Part shown: one piece after another, positions 11,020 to 23,285 of the stretch
Layout: each line of letters begins with the position of its first letter
How positions within the stretch are numbered: position 1 is the stretch's first letter
Assembly: GCA_907164885.2 (NCBI GenBank)
Contig: OU015493.1
Location: 121,433,693 to 121,497,692 of the forward strand
Direction: 5' to 3'
DNA from: Dolomedes plantarius
Lineage: Eukaryota > Arthropoda > Arachnida > Araneae > Dolomedidae
Length of the DNA stretch: 64,000 bases
The notes under the pieces: generated by a model
What the model was told of the DNA's origin: nothing
Database searches by the model: none
Seen by the model: only the letters and a program-made list of their open reading frames with translations
Translations under genes and position numbers: made by a program

Positions 11020-11710
11020 TTGGAGATCGAACTGGGGCAACCTTTATCCTTTTCGCCAAACCGCTTAGAACTGGGGCAACCCTTATACTTTTCATCAAAC
11101 CGCCAAGCGCTTGCCGAAACCGTCCGCCTTTCAAAATATGCTTCCCGGTTTACTATGAAGACTAATTCTCGTCGGATAACGATATGGAGAGAACGGGGAA
11201 CTCGTTTTCACTCATGAAACATCATGGAAAGACATCATTTTCCTTCAAAGGGAGTCATGGTGTGGGCAGGCATAATGCTGGATGGCCACACAGACCTCCA
11301 CGTCTTTGACACGGGGTCTGTTACTGCTGAAAGGTACAGAGACGAAGTCCATGAGCCTTATGTTCACCTGTTTCGAGGTGCTGTCGGTCCTGGATTCATA
11401 TTCATGGATGATAACGTGCCTTGCCACCGTGCGATCCTGGTCGACAACTTCCTTGAAAGTGAAAATATCCAGCGCATGCAGTGGCCCACTCACTCTCCTG
11501 AACTTAATGCTATTGAGCATGCGTGGGATATGCTCGGGAGACAAATTGCAGCCCTTCCACACCCACCAAACTCCGCTTCCAGAAGTGGAAAGAGCTCTCC
11601 TCAATGCTCGGAACTCTTTGAGGCCACAACTCCTCCACACTCTCCTAGCATGTATGGGCAATCGTTATGCAGCACGCGTGGCTACCAGAGGTGACGACTC
11701 CCCTTATTAA
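11020..11710 (+). pseudogene. Tc1-like transposase relic (C-terminal catalytic part)
   Basis: The frame reads SRRITIWRERGTRFHS, a stop at 11215, then MERHHFPSKGVMVWAGIMLD, FIFMDDNVPCHRA (second catalytic Asp) and THSPELNAIEHAWDMLGR (third acidic residue). A frameshift at about 11575 leads into the C-terminal end VERALLNARNSLRPQLLHTL. The N-terminal DNA-binding half and the first catalytic Asp are missing. A 43-bp tandem duplication (GAACTGGGGCAACC..., 11027 and 11070) lies at its 5' edge. It is a different family from the Tc1 at 23286-24694. Confidence 0.82.
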
Positions 11711-12847
11711 ACTGCCAAACAACCTTTTTATTTAAATTTTTTTCACTAAAGTATAAACTATTAGTTTGAGCTGTTTTCCTTCAAACTATTTATTTGGATA
11801 ATAAAAGCGATTAATATCCTTAATTTGCTTTGTTATCTTATGGTCTAACCGTATTACACTCGTATATCACGTTTCCCGCCATTCTGACTTCGATTTCCTT
11901 AAATTATATATATAATAGCCGTTGTCTCTGTATAACACTTCCGGGCTGTACTCATCTTTCAATTGAAGCCCTCAGTAAACAAACGACCGGTTAGGCTTAA
12001 TTTCAATTTCAGATGTGGATCAGAATTTTTTCTTACCTAAAAACTAATATCTTCTCCATAAAATCACGTTTGTTCAGCCTATTTTTCTTTAAAACATTCA
12101 GAACTAAAAAAAATTGGGTGCTTTTAGCTGTATGTTTAACAGTTTTTAAAAATCTGTTTACTTTTGCGATGAATTCTGAAAGTAAACAAACTTGAATGTG
12201 AATGAATCAAGTAGCTCAAGTATTCATATCGCGTAGTGAGCTGTAAAAAAATGGATGGCAGTCTACTACTCCAATCGCATGAAAAACTAAATAAATAAAA
12301 AATAATGAAAGGGTTTGCTTTTACAAGGTGTGGATTAAATGCAATATTGTTAGATAATTCGGGATATTTTTTAACTTTCATATACTTTTTCCATTATGAC
12401 GTCATTATTGGTATTATGACATCAAAATGACGGGTTACCTTCTAGTATTCACATAAACATCAATTAGGCTTAACTTTTGGACACCAGTGTAGTTACAGCC
12501 TCAGCAGATGGACGGATGACCATTCCGACCATCTCAGATCCCAAAATCTGGTCTTTCGCACAGAGTAGCAAGTCTAAAGTTTCAAAATTATTTATATTGT
12601 TCTCAGTAGTGTCAGTTATAATGACTAAATTGTCATTTTGTAAGATTTCAGTTTTTTTACTCTCATCACAATCCTAAAAGTTAAAAAAAAATCTCAGATA
12701 ATCCCCACTTGTTTCAATAATTAATTCCTACAAAAATGTTTTATCAATATTTGTAATAAATGCAACTGGCCTCTTATCTAGAAATTTTAGGATTTGGTCA
12801 ATTATTAAGATTCCGGGAAGTTGTCGGTATGAGGCAATCATTTAAAG
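11711..12847. other. Spacer without recognised gene
   Basis: AT-rich, with a few short chance frames (for example 12477-12677 on the plus strand) that lack any recognised motif. No terminal inverted repeat for the Tc1 relic was found. Confidence 0.4.
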
Positions 12848-13068
12848 CAGGGATGGGCAATTGTTTTGGCTCGGGGGCCGCTATGCGGAAGCAGAGGTTA
12901 GCGGAGGGCCGCACCTTTTAAAATTATTGCATTTAGTAGTTAACTTTGCATTTCAGAAAAGGTATAAATTGTATCATAACACTGAATAAATAGAAATTAA
13001 ATAAAATATTGGCAGTTTTGACGGACCACAAAAATAATCTATAGCAGGCCGCAATTTGCCTACCCCTG
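12848..13068. mobile_element. hAT MITE, 221 bp, exact 8-bp target duplication
   Basis: Ends CAGGGATGGGCAA (12848) and TTGCCTACCCCTG (to 13068), with subterminal GGGGGCCGC / GCAGGCCGC. The flanks are ATTTAAAG at 12840-12847 and 13069-13076, identical. This is the common non-autonomous hAT type with CAGGGGTGGGCAA-like ends. Non-coding. Confidence 0.9.
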
Positions 13069-13076
13069 ATTTAAAG

Positions 13077-13541
13077 GATTTAATTGATGTTATTGTGCTA
13101 AGGCTATGATAACTAATCCAAATTGTATTTCCGAAACTCCTAAACTTATTGGCAGGATATCTCAGATATACAGATTTACTTTCCTTGAACTGAGGAGTGC
13201 TATAGGGGCAGGGTAAGAGTAACCCTATTCTAGATGTACATCGATAGTGTGCGATAGGGATGCCTCAGTCGAAAAATATAATTTTGCAGGGAAAACATGC
13301 TCCAGTGTTGCCAGGAAAGGGGCGGTTACTCTCCTCGAATATTCTTCCAATCAGAAGGCCTAAATATTGCCTTTCCCATTACGTAACTACTTCCGTTTCT
13401 GTTTGTGAAGCCTGGCTGTCGCGATAGAATATCACCTCATATACTGTACCTGTAGTCATATGGCAAAAATTTGAATGTGGTTGCTAGTGTATTTAGTTAT
13501 CTTTCAATATGTTTCTTTTGTTTTTGTGAGTCCCAGACATA
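13077..13541. other. Spacer, no feature recognised
   Basis: Somewhat GC-richer between 13190 and 13440. No open frame, terminal repeat or tRNA-like box was recognised. Confidence 0.35.
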
Positions 13542-13557
13542 TCTATACATATAAAAA

Positions 13558-14270
13558 CTAGCTGAATACCCGTGCTTCGCTACGGAGTACATTCAAATTA
13601 AATTCAACGGTCAATGTATGCAATTAATGCCAAAAAGTATATATATTTATTAAAAAAATCGTAACGGATATTTTTAAAGACAAAATAATGTAGAAGAAAA
13701 TATTGAAATTAAATCTAATAGAACATACTAAAGAATATAGTTAATATAGTATAGTTTGAGGAACATTTATTTTACTGTATTTTAATATTTTTTTGGATAA
13801 CGTCCTATCGTCTGCCGCATTAGAAGGGAAAAAAATTTTGTCAATTTATTTTGCTGTTATGCAAGTGACGTAAAATTAGTTTAAAGTATCACAAAAAGAA
13901 AAGAAACCACGTGATCAGCATTTAATAAATTAAATTCTAAAAATTAATCTTTAAAAATTCACCAAAAATCAGAAAATGGAGGTAAAGATTCAAAAAGATT
14001 TCCTTTTGAAGGAATTTTTCGGATCTTTCTCGTGATATAAATTTTATAACCCTCGGATTATTATTTTAAATGCAAACTTTAAAGAATATTTTAAAAACTG
14101 CTTAGAAATTTAATTTAAAAAAATCTAAGAATTTTTCAAAAATTTCTGTTAGTGCTCCCCTACACTATAATAAGAATCCCCTTGCAAAATTTCAGCCATT
14201 TAGGTCCTGCGGTTTGGCCTGTGCATTATATATCAGTTAGTCAGTTACGGAACTGTTTTGTATATATAGA
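13558..14270 (-). mobile_element. Inner Helitron, 713 bp, minus orientation
   Basis: Read on the minus strand it starts TCTATATATACAAAACAGTT (14270) and ends with a short hairpin and CTAG (13558) next to a host A/T. Start, internal sequence (TGGCTGAAATTTTGCA...) and end all match the plus-strand copy at 38022-38686. It lies exactly between A and T of the outer element's 5' end. Confidence 0.82.
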
Positions 14271-14464
14271 TGTATGTATGTGTGTGTGTGTGTGTATGCA
14301 AGTATGTATGTATGTTCCAGCATCACTCTGGAACGCCTGGAAGAATTTCAACCAAACTTGGTACACATATCACTTACAATCTGGAAAGGAACACTGGGGG
14401 ATAAGGCACCCCTAGAGAGGCAGAGGGTAAGGGGAACATGTAAAAATAATAGAAAACGACTGAT

Positions 14465-14785
14465 ATTAGTGTCGAATCCATAGTTTTCGGGGTCGTTGAA
14501 ACGAATAGTGACACTTTCGATACCGTTTAGGTGCAAGGTCAGCCCCCCCCCCCCCGATCAGCATTGGGGGGAGGAGAGAAGGAAGGGGTGAAAATAATGT
14601 CCAATATACAGGAGAGTAGTGTCGAAACCATAGTTTTCGGGGTCGCTGCGACGATTAGGGACACTCCCGATGCCATTTAAATGCAAGTTCAGCCTCCAAT
14701 CAGCATTGGGGGGAGGGGGATAACAAATTTCAAAAATGTCCGAGAGTAGTGTCGAATCCATAGTTTTCGGAGTCACTGAGAAGAA
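14465..14785 (+). repeat. Three degenerate tandem repeats inside the outer Helitron
   Basis: GTCGAAWCCATAGTTTTCGG recurs at 14471, 14621 and 14751, each followed by related sequence containing CAGCATTGGGGGGAGG. Spacing is about 150 and 130 bp. The first unit contains a C13 run. Confidence 0.7.
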
Positions 14786-15006
14786 TACAGGAAACTAAAA
14801 ATGCTGTTTATAATCAAGTTTTGAGTTAAATTAATAATAGTGTGAATTTGTAATTTTACTTTATCATTTGTATACTGTATTTACTTTTAAATACCTGTAA
14901 ATTCAATTACTTAGGTTTTACACTATAGGTAGAATCCATTCCTTTTTCTGTGTAATAAAAAAATTGGGAAGAATAAATACCCGGGCAACGAAGGACAACC
15001 AGCTAG

Positions 15007-15985
15007 TTTTTTAATAAAAAAGGAAAATTGTCATGCATTAAAGAATTGCTTTTGTGGCAAACACTATTTTTCAATAAGATCAATTAATAAAATCCTTTTC
15101 GCTTCTATTTACAAGTGTGCGTGTTCTTGACAACAAACAAGGATACTGCAGAAATTTTATCAATTTCTTAGATATAATATGATGTGTTAGGTGCTAAGTC
15201 AAAAACGATAAGTAAAAAATCAAACAGTATCTCAAAAAAAAAACCTATAACCCAACTTTTAATGGAAACTTTTTAAAACTTTCAATCCTCACGCATAGAG
15301 CTAATGAAAAAATTAATAAATTGTAGAGAAAAAAAATGTGAATTTCTGCAGTTTTTTTCAGTTATCATATGTTTGTAATAAGTTTACTATTATGAAAAAT
15401 ATCGCAAATACATTGAAAGTCATCACCATGGGAACACAGTAGATAACTTTAAAGTGAACTAAAGACAGACATATTGCTCAATTACAGTTTCTCGTAAAAT
15501 GCAGTTAAATTTTTCATCGTGAGAACACAGTGCATATTAGGGAGCAATACATAAGCATACTGCTCTTTTCTGGAGTCTTCCAGAAAGCATTGCAAACGTC
15601 ATCACGAGAAAAGAGATCCTAATTTATAAACGACTGATACAAAACATATATATTTCTCATTTCGTTCCTCGTAAAATGATTTCAAAATTTTTTACCAAAC
15701 GAACACAATATATAACACATTACACATAAGAATTAAGATAGAACAGAAAGAGAGTAGTAATTGTACTTCGTATTAGAGAAAAAAATTTTACACCTTGGGG
15801 CATTTTTCAGTTTTTAAAAAAATGCATTATTTTAAAACTTGCATTATTTAATGCATTATTTTAAAATCAACATATTCTATGTTAAAATGCAGATACGAGC
15901 GAGAAGAAAAAAAATAAAAATTATATATGTCAAAATTATAAAAATTATATTTATATGTTATTATAAATAAAAATATTCAAATTCA
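15007..15985. other. AT-rich stretch with weak direct repetition
   Basis: Around 15480-15560 and 15650-15720 similar strings recur (CTCGTAAAATG..., then ...GAACACA), suggesting an old diverged duplication of about 180 bp. No gene seen. Confidence 0.35.
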
Positions 15986-15989
15986 TTTT

Positions 15990-16425
15990 TGGTTAAAAAT
16001 TGACATGGAATATCCTCAAATTTCTGCAAAAGCTATAAAAGTCTTAATGTCCTTCGTTACAACATATTTGTACGAAAAGTCGCTTTCAACATATGTCGGA
16101 ACAAAATCAAAATACAGAAATAAATTAGAAGCTGAACATGAAATACGTTTACAAATAAGGACAACAGAACCCGACTTTAACGTTTTGTACAAAACAAAGG
16201 AAACTAATCCCAGTCATTAAAACTGAAAATTTTATTTGTACATATTAACTTTATTTTGTTATACTTTGTTAACTTTTATTATAATGTAATAAAAGAATAT
16301 TAAAACGTTTTTCTTTATACGTACAACCTAGATTATGAATATTTTATTGTTTATGATCCCGGGTTCCGTGAAATAATTTTATACTCATAAGAGTTCCTTA
16401 AATTAACAAAGTTTGAAGACCACTG
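15990..16425 (+). pseudogene. hAT relic: ZBED5/FAM200/SCAND3-type C-terminus with right TIR
   Basis: The frame 16005-16217 reads MEYPQISAKAIKVLMSFVTT then YLYEKSLSTYVGTKSKYRNK and LEAEHEIRLQI, the dimerisation region of the Charlie-like hAT transposases related to ZBED5 and FAM200. It ends with a stop where the family usually ends. The string AAGTTTGAAGACCACTG ending at 16425 looks like the right terminal inverted repeat. The rest of the transposase is absent, and no left end was found. Confidence 0.75.
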
Positions 16426-16561
16426 ACTTAGAGAATGAGAGAAACATTATTACTATTCTATCCAGTGGATCTCGAAATTCACTAGCAAGCACAAAATAAA
16501 ATGAATATGTACAACCGGAAATAATCCCTCCACCCCATCTGCTTCACATCTATAAATAGAA

Positions 16562-16615
16562 CCTCCGCTGGACACGGAGGTTGAAGGTCGAGGGGGAAGG
16601 TAGCTAACTTCCCCC
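16562..16615. other. Two adjacent GC-rich hairpins
   Basis: CCTCCG / CGGAGG at 16562-16567 and 16575-16580, then GGGGGAAG / CTTCCCCC at 16592-16599 and 16608-16615 with an 8-nt loop. They lie in an AT-rich background. Function unknown. Confidence 0.55.
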
Positions 16616-17143
16616 ACTTCAATGAGGGGAGGAGTTTGAGGCGAAAACTCACGTTTTACAGCTGGAAACGCAAAATTATTATTTAGAATACTAATTACCT
16701 ATTAACACAAAAAATGCCAAAATTATCTTTAAAAAATGCCTGAAGTTTCAAGATTTGCGTCTTGTTTTTCAAATTTTTAAATTATTATCAGTTATTTTCT
16801 TACAGAGCATTTTAGCAAGCAATGTCTCTCGTTTTGGAAATTTGAAAATGTAACTTAATTTTAAAAATATTTTGAATAATAATAAAAAAAAAATTGCAAA
16901 GCCCCGCATTTATCTTGGAAGCCTACTTTCAGATTCCAAAAACAGAATTCAAAAATATTCATGAGGTAACCCGGTATGCGAAATATTATTTCGCAATTCA
17001 TTAACATTGAATCGTACATCTGCGAGGTCTCCTGATGCACCCCCTTAGGCCTGACATGTGACTGAAAATCATTTAGGTATGAAACAAGCAGTTTCGACAA
17101 AGAAAAATAGAATTTTTGGAAATATCAGGTGGAATAAGAGAAG

Positions 17144-17296
17144 CAGTGGCGTAGCGAGCATAACTGGCGATACCTTTTTGGCGCCCCTCCCCCCCCCTAA
17201 AAACATAGAGTAATATAATATATAGAATTACTGAAAAGGACCATTTAGCGCCCGGGGCATGATAGACCCCCTTGCTCCTCCCTCGCTACGCCACTG
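17144..17296. mobile_element. hAT MITE, 153 bp (CAGTGGCGTAGC ends)
   Basis: Ends CAGTGGCGTAGCGAG and CTCGCTACGCCACTG are perfect inverted repeats of 15 bp. Flanks are AAGAGAAG (17136-17143) and AAGAGGAG (17297-17304), an 8-bp duplication with one mismatch. Non-coding. Confidence 0.9.
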
Positions 17297-17304
17297 AAGA
17301 GGAG

Positions 17305-18757
17305 AGCATACAGGGCATTGGGGTACATTTGCCGTGCTATTTGTTGAGATTGGTCTAGAATGGACTTCTAGATTTATGCGAGACTTAAGAAAATCATAAT
17401 GTATTCGATTTCACAATGAAGTTAATTCTTCACCGTGAAGCAACAACACAATGATGAGGATAAGAACTCCATTTGGGCTCTGATGAGCTGTAAAGAAACC
17501 ATAAACTTTTCCGCTCCAACTTAAAAATTTTTTTTTACAGTGTTCGAGTCCTTGAAATATTTCATAACAAAGTAATTTTCATGTTTAAAATTTGTTTTGT
17601 TTTTATGCTTGATCACAAATTAATGTGTTCTTGTTGCGACTCAGTTTTCTGTTTTGCAGACATGTATGAACCATATTTTAGGGGATCCATATGTTTCATA
17701 ACAAGGTGCCCCAGCCAGCATAATCTGCCCTTGACCTTACTGACATGTGGTCAGTTACTAATTTGCTTTATTCCTTTCTTCATATTTTAAAAAGCTATTA
17801 TATCAGATTGAAGTTTGCAAAAATTATTATCAAAAGCAATATTAAAAGTGCTATTGACCATCTTAACATTTCAGTGTTAAATTTACACTGGCAGTTACTT
17901 GCTTTAAAGAAAGGAGAAAAAAATAAAAATAAAATAAAAATTTTGATTTTAGAAAATCACATCAGACCAGAACCTACAAATGCCTCTTAATCAGAAATGT
18001 GGTAAGATTTCCAGTTTACTGATAACAGAAAATTTCATTCCCAAATTCCCTTTATCCAGTTATTCGATTCACGCAAGTTAACCCCAAAAGATGTTCAAAA
18101 TCTCAGGTGAGGAAAAATGAAACTTCTTAGCAATCACATAAACAAAATGAAATCCATTTCTCCTAAAAAATTATGATTTTTTTTTTTTTAAAGGTGACAT
18201 CAGTCATATAAAAATGCTATAAAATTTTGCAATGGTAGTGGCAGAATTTCTTCTAATTCACAAAAATTTATTTTAGCCAATCTAGCCCCTGAAATTTATC
18301 AAATTTTTTGTTAAAGTGAAAGAATTTTTTTATTTTTTTCAGTGAAAAGAGAAGATGAAGTATGTGAAGAAAGTGATAAAACTTTTTGATTTTTCCTTAC
18401 TTTAGCACAAACATTTCGTAAATTTTTAAAGCATTATAAAAGCAATGAAAGCTGAGACAAGCTAATTAGAAGAAAATGAAGTAACTCAAAGTAGCATTCA
18501 TATAAATGTTATATATTGTGCTTGAAACCTATTCGTATTCAATAATTTTTAATATATTTTTTTTTTTGTCTATAAAAGGCACAATTTTATTTTGAGCAAG
18601 AAACAAAGAATTTCAACATTTTCCTCCTAACTGAAGAGGAGAAAAAAGGTGTAATGGTTTTGTCCAGAATTCCCTCTTTTGTTGCTATAAACAATACAAA
18701 CACTAACTAGAGTAGACCATGTCACGTAACTGACACTGGGTTAATCATACAATTTCA
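17305..18757. other. Long AT-rich spacer without recognised gene
   Basis: Only short frames (17581-17790, 17745-17990) without motifs. Homopolymer runs of T at 18178-18190 and 18560-18568. Confidence 0.4.
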
Positions 18758-19457
18758 TCTATATTAATAAAGCAAGGCCCGGGTCAGTCTGTCGGTCACA
18801 CTCTCCAGGTGTACCGCCTCAATGTGTGCGTGTGTGCGGCCTATGAAACTTACAGAAATGAAATTTGGCACACGGGTAGTACAGACTATGGGAAAGTGCA
18901 CCTCGAAGCCCGAATTTTAAATTTTATTCTAGAAATTTTTTTATTTTATGTTTTGTGGGATATTTTATGTTTTTTTAACTTCAGATTACGATATCTCGGC
19001 AAAAAAAAAAGGATTGTAGAATTTTGATATTTTTAAAATCTAAGACGACAGACATTTCTCCTTCAAACAAGACCTCATTTCTTTAAAAATAATTTAAAAC
19101 AGACTAATATTTTCATCAAAATATTAAACCCAGTTTTTCGAGAAATTTACTAACTTTTGAGGATCTACGGTCGATGCTCTTCGAGTTTTTATCTTACAAA
19201 GAAAATATTTACATCATCTGAAAGATGAAAGCTTTCTCATTCATATAAACCTCATTTCAAGTCTCTATCTTAAAATTTTGATTTTTAATTGAATTTTCAA
19301 GAACGATACTTAACACAAATTTTCTACCGGTTCTTCAAACGCGAAGAACGGCAAATTCAACCCTTGGGTTGAAAACAACGATTGGGTCATTCATTCACTT
19401 GATTCAATCATCGTCTTCCTTTGATGGCTTGAGCATAGTTGGGCGAAGCCCGACTAG
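18758..19457 (+). mobile_element. Helitron (non-autonomous), 700 bp
   Basis: The 5' end TCTATATTAATAAAGCAAGG follows an A. The 3' end has a hairpin TTGGGCGAAGCCCGA and then CTAG before a T. These are canonical Helitron termini (TC ... hairpin, CTRR, A^T target). The 5' body (GGGTCAGTCTGTCGGTCACA) differs from the family at 13558 and 38022. Non-coding. Confidence 0.85.
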
Positions 19458-19930
19458 TTACTAATAAAAATGAAAGGTCATTGTGTTTTTCTGCAGAATT
19501 CAATTTAAAAATAAGAACTTTTTCATAAAAGTGCAACAGAACTTCTATTATTAGAGAGTACAAAATCTGACTTTTCTGAAAATACATAAAAACTTAAAGT
19601 TTCTTTTAATTTAAATGATACAAATATTTTTCAAGGACTCAAAATTGCTTAGAACTTTATGAGCATTAGCAAAATTGATTGATGAACAAAAAATTCCTTT
19701 GGTTATGGTACAGTCCAAATTTTAAATATTCAAATAATATGAAATAATTTGTTGAAGAATAAGCATACTACATTCTTTAAGTATATCAAATGTAAAGAAT
19801 AATACTCAAGCAAAGGCTAGAGAATATTCCCGAAAAAATTCTATTCCTGCAGCATTTTGAGACACTACTTGGTTGCTCAAATTTATGACACAAAATTACT
19901 GTATTCAGAGCCAATATTGACAGGTATATA
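19458..19930. other. Spacer before the tandem array
   Basis: AT-rich; nothing recognised. Confidence 0.35.
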
Positions 19931-20104
19931 CAGTGGAATCTTGATCAATCGATTCCCCGAATCATCGTATTCCCATATTTATTGTTTATTTCACACAGTC
20001 CCAAAGACCATATTGCCTTGCTATGTTCCTCCATCTATTATTTTCCTTCATTTATCGTTCAGTTCAGTCGGTCACTTCAAAAACGATAGATCGAGATTTC
20101 ACTG
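19931..20104. mobile_element. Pogo/Tigger-type MITE, 174 bp, at the edge of the tandem array
   Basis: Ends CAGTGGAATCTTGAT and ATCGAGATTTCACTG are inverted repeats, and TA flanks both sides. Its right two thirds recur in the following array units, whereas the left terminus does not. Confidence 0.75.
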
Positions 20105-23100
20105 TATAGGTAATATCAAAAGAAAATTCTGGTAAGATACTCCAATCTTATTCCTGATTTCCGAAGTAGCAGGTTTGGATACAGAAATGATAAAAATAAA
20201 ACAGTGTGTCACTATTTGAATTACTTACTTCCTTGAAAGAATCCATTAATGACTAAAATTTTTCTAAAAGGAAAGACGAGTGGTTCAACTTTTTTTTAAA
20301 ATAGTAACTAACACAAAATGTTTCCTTCAGCAAGATTTTTTTTTTTTTTAAATTAAAAATTACTAAATCAGACAACTCTAAGCATACCTCCTATATCTTC
20401 AACCACAAGCTAATTTCAAAAGTATTGCTTATTGCTTTGTTATGTTCCCATACCTATTGTTTTCCCTCATTTATCGTTCAGTTCAGTCGGTCCCTTAAAA
20501 CAATAGATCGAGATTCCACTGTATAGGTAATATAAACAGAAAATTCTGTTAAGATGCTTCAATTTTATGCCTGATTTCCGAAGTAGCAGGTTTGGATACA
20601 GAAATGATAAAAATAAAACAGTGTGTCACTATTTGAATTACTTACTTCCTTGAAAGAATCCATTAATGACTAAAATTTTTCTAAAAGGAAAGACGAGTGG
20701 TTCAACTTTTTTTTAAAATAGTAACTAACACAAAATGTTTCCTTCAGCAAGATTTTTTTTTTTTAAATTAAAAATTACTAAATCAGACAACTCTAAGCAT
20801 ACCTCCTATATCTTCAACCACAAGCTAATTTCAAAAGTATTGCTTATTGCTTTGTTATGTTCCCATACCTATTGTTTTCCCTCATTTATCGTTCAGTTCA
20901 GTCGGTCCCTTAAAACAATAGATCGAGATTCCACTGTATAGGTAATATAAACAGAAAATTCTGTTAAGATGCTTCAATTTTATGCCTGATTTCCGAAGTA
21001 GCAGGTTTGGATACAGAAATGATAAAAATAAAACAGTGTGTCACTATTTGAATTACTCACTTCCTTGAAAGAACCCACTCCCGAGTAAAATTGTCCTCAA
21101 AGGAAAGATGAGTGGTTCAACTTTTCTTTTAAATAGTAACTAACACTAAATGCTTCCTTGGGCAAGATATCTATAAAAAAATTAAAAATTGCGAACTCAG
21201 ACATCTCTAAGCGTACCTCCTGTATCTTCAACCACAAGCTAATTTCAAAAGATTCTTGTATATCTATAATTTTAATCATGAAATTCCCAGATGGATCGTA
21301 CCCCCGAATCACCGTTCTCCCATATGTATCGTTTATTTCACACAGTACCAAAGACCTTATTGCTTTGTTATATTCCCACATCTATTGTTTTCCCTCATTT
21401 ATCATTCAGTTCAGTCGGTCCCTTACAACAATAGATCGAGATTCCACTGTATAAGTAATATTAACAGAAAATTCTTTTAATATGAATCAATTCTATGCCT
21501 GATTTCCGAAGTAGCAGGTTTGGATACAGAAATGATAAAAATAAAACATTGTGTCACTCTTTGAGTTACTTACTTCCTTGAAAGAACGAACTCCCGAGTA
21601 AAATTAATCTCAAAGTAAACACGGGTGGTTCCATTTTTCTTTTAGATAGTAACTAACACTAAATGTTTCCTCCAGCAAGATTTTTTTTTTAAATTAAAAA
21701 TTACTAACTCAGACAACTCTAAGCATACCTCCTGTCTAGCCATAATCTAACTTCAAAAGTTACTCCTATACCTATAATTTTAATCATCGAATTCCCAGAT
21801 CCCAATCCCTCATCGATCGTTCCCCTGAATCATCGTAATCCCATATGAATCGTTTATTTCACACATTCCCAAAGACCATATTACGTTGTTATGGTCCCTC
21901 ATCTATTGTTTTCCCTCATTTCAGTCGGTTCCTTAAAACGATAGATCGAGATTCCACTGTATGGGTAATATCAACAGAAAATTCTGGTAAGATGCTTCAA
22001 TTTCATATCTGATTTCTGAAGTAGCAGGTTTGGATACAGAAATGATAAAAATAAAACAGTGTGTCACTCTTTGAATTACTTACTTTCTTGAAAGAACCCA
22101 CTCCCGAGTAAAATTGTCCTCAAAGGAAAGATGAGTGGCTCAAATTTACTTTTAAATAGTAACTAACACTAAATGTTTCCTTGAGCAAGATTTTCATAAA
22201 AAAATTAAAAATTACGAACTCAGACAACTCCTGTATCTTCAACTACAAGCTAATTTCAAAAGTTTCTTCTATATCTATAATTTTAATCATGAAATTCCCA
22301 GATGGATCGTACCCCCGAATCACCGTTTTCCCATTGGTATCGTTTATTTCACACAGTCCCAAAGACCTTATTGCTTTGTTATGTTCCCACATCTATTCTT
22401 TTCCCTCATTTATCATTCAGTTCAGTCGATACCTTACAACAATAGAACGAGATTCCACTGTATAGGTAATATCAACAGAAAATTCTGTTAATATGCTTCA
22501 ATTTTATGCCTGATTTCCGAAGTAGCAGGTATGGATACAGAAATGATAAAAATAAAACAGTGTGTCACTCTTTGAATTACTTACTTCCTTGAAAGAACCC
22601 ACTCCCGAGTAAGACTGTCCTCAAAGGAAAGATGAGTGGCTCAACTTTTCTTTTAAATAGTAACTAAGACTAAATATTAATATGCTTCAACTTTATGCCT
22701 GATTTTCGAAGTAGCAGGTTTGGATACAGAAATGATAAAAATAAAACAGTGTGTCACTCTTTGAATTACTTACTTCCTTAAAAGAACCCACTCCCGAGTA
22801 AAATTAATCTCAAAGTAAACACGGGTGGTTCAATTATTCTATTAGATAGTATCTAACACTAAATGTTTCCTCCAGCAAGATATTTTTTTTAAAATTAAAA
22901 ATTACTAACTCAGACAACTCTAAGCATACCTCCTGTATCTTCATCCAGAAGCTAATTTCAAAAGTTACTCGTATACCTATAATTTTAATCATCGAATTCC
23001 CAGATCCCAATCTCTCATCGAACGTTCCCCGGAATCATCGTTTTCCCATATGTATCGTTTATTTCAGACATTCCCAAAGACCATATTGCGTTGTTATGGT

Positions 23101-23285
23101 CCCGCATCTATTGTTTTCCCTCAGTTTAGTCGGTCCCTTAAAACGATAGATCGAGATTCCACTGTATATGTAATACCAACAGAAAATTCTGGTAAGATGC
23201 TTCAGTTTTATACCTGATTTCCGAAGTAGCAGGTTTGGATACAGAAATGATAAAAATAACAGTGTGTCACTCTTTGAATTACTTA

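Larger units (their letters stand above)
13542..15006 (+). mobile_element. Helitron (non-autonomous), interrupted by another Helitron
   Basis: The 5' end TCTATACATATAAAAA is at 13542-13557. The element continues at 14271 with TGTATGTATGTGTG and ends with CGGGCAACGAAGGACAACCAGCTAG at 15006, followed by T. The A-before-TC and T-after-CTAG flanks are as expected for Helitron insertion between A and T. Non-coding, with internal degenerate tandem repeats. Confidence 0.78.

Noticed and set aside
11245..11661. 138-codon minus-strand frame
   Set aside because: Antisense shadow of the Tc1 transposase relic on the plus strand.
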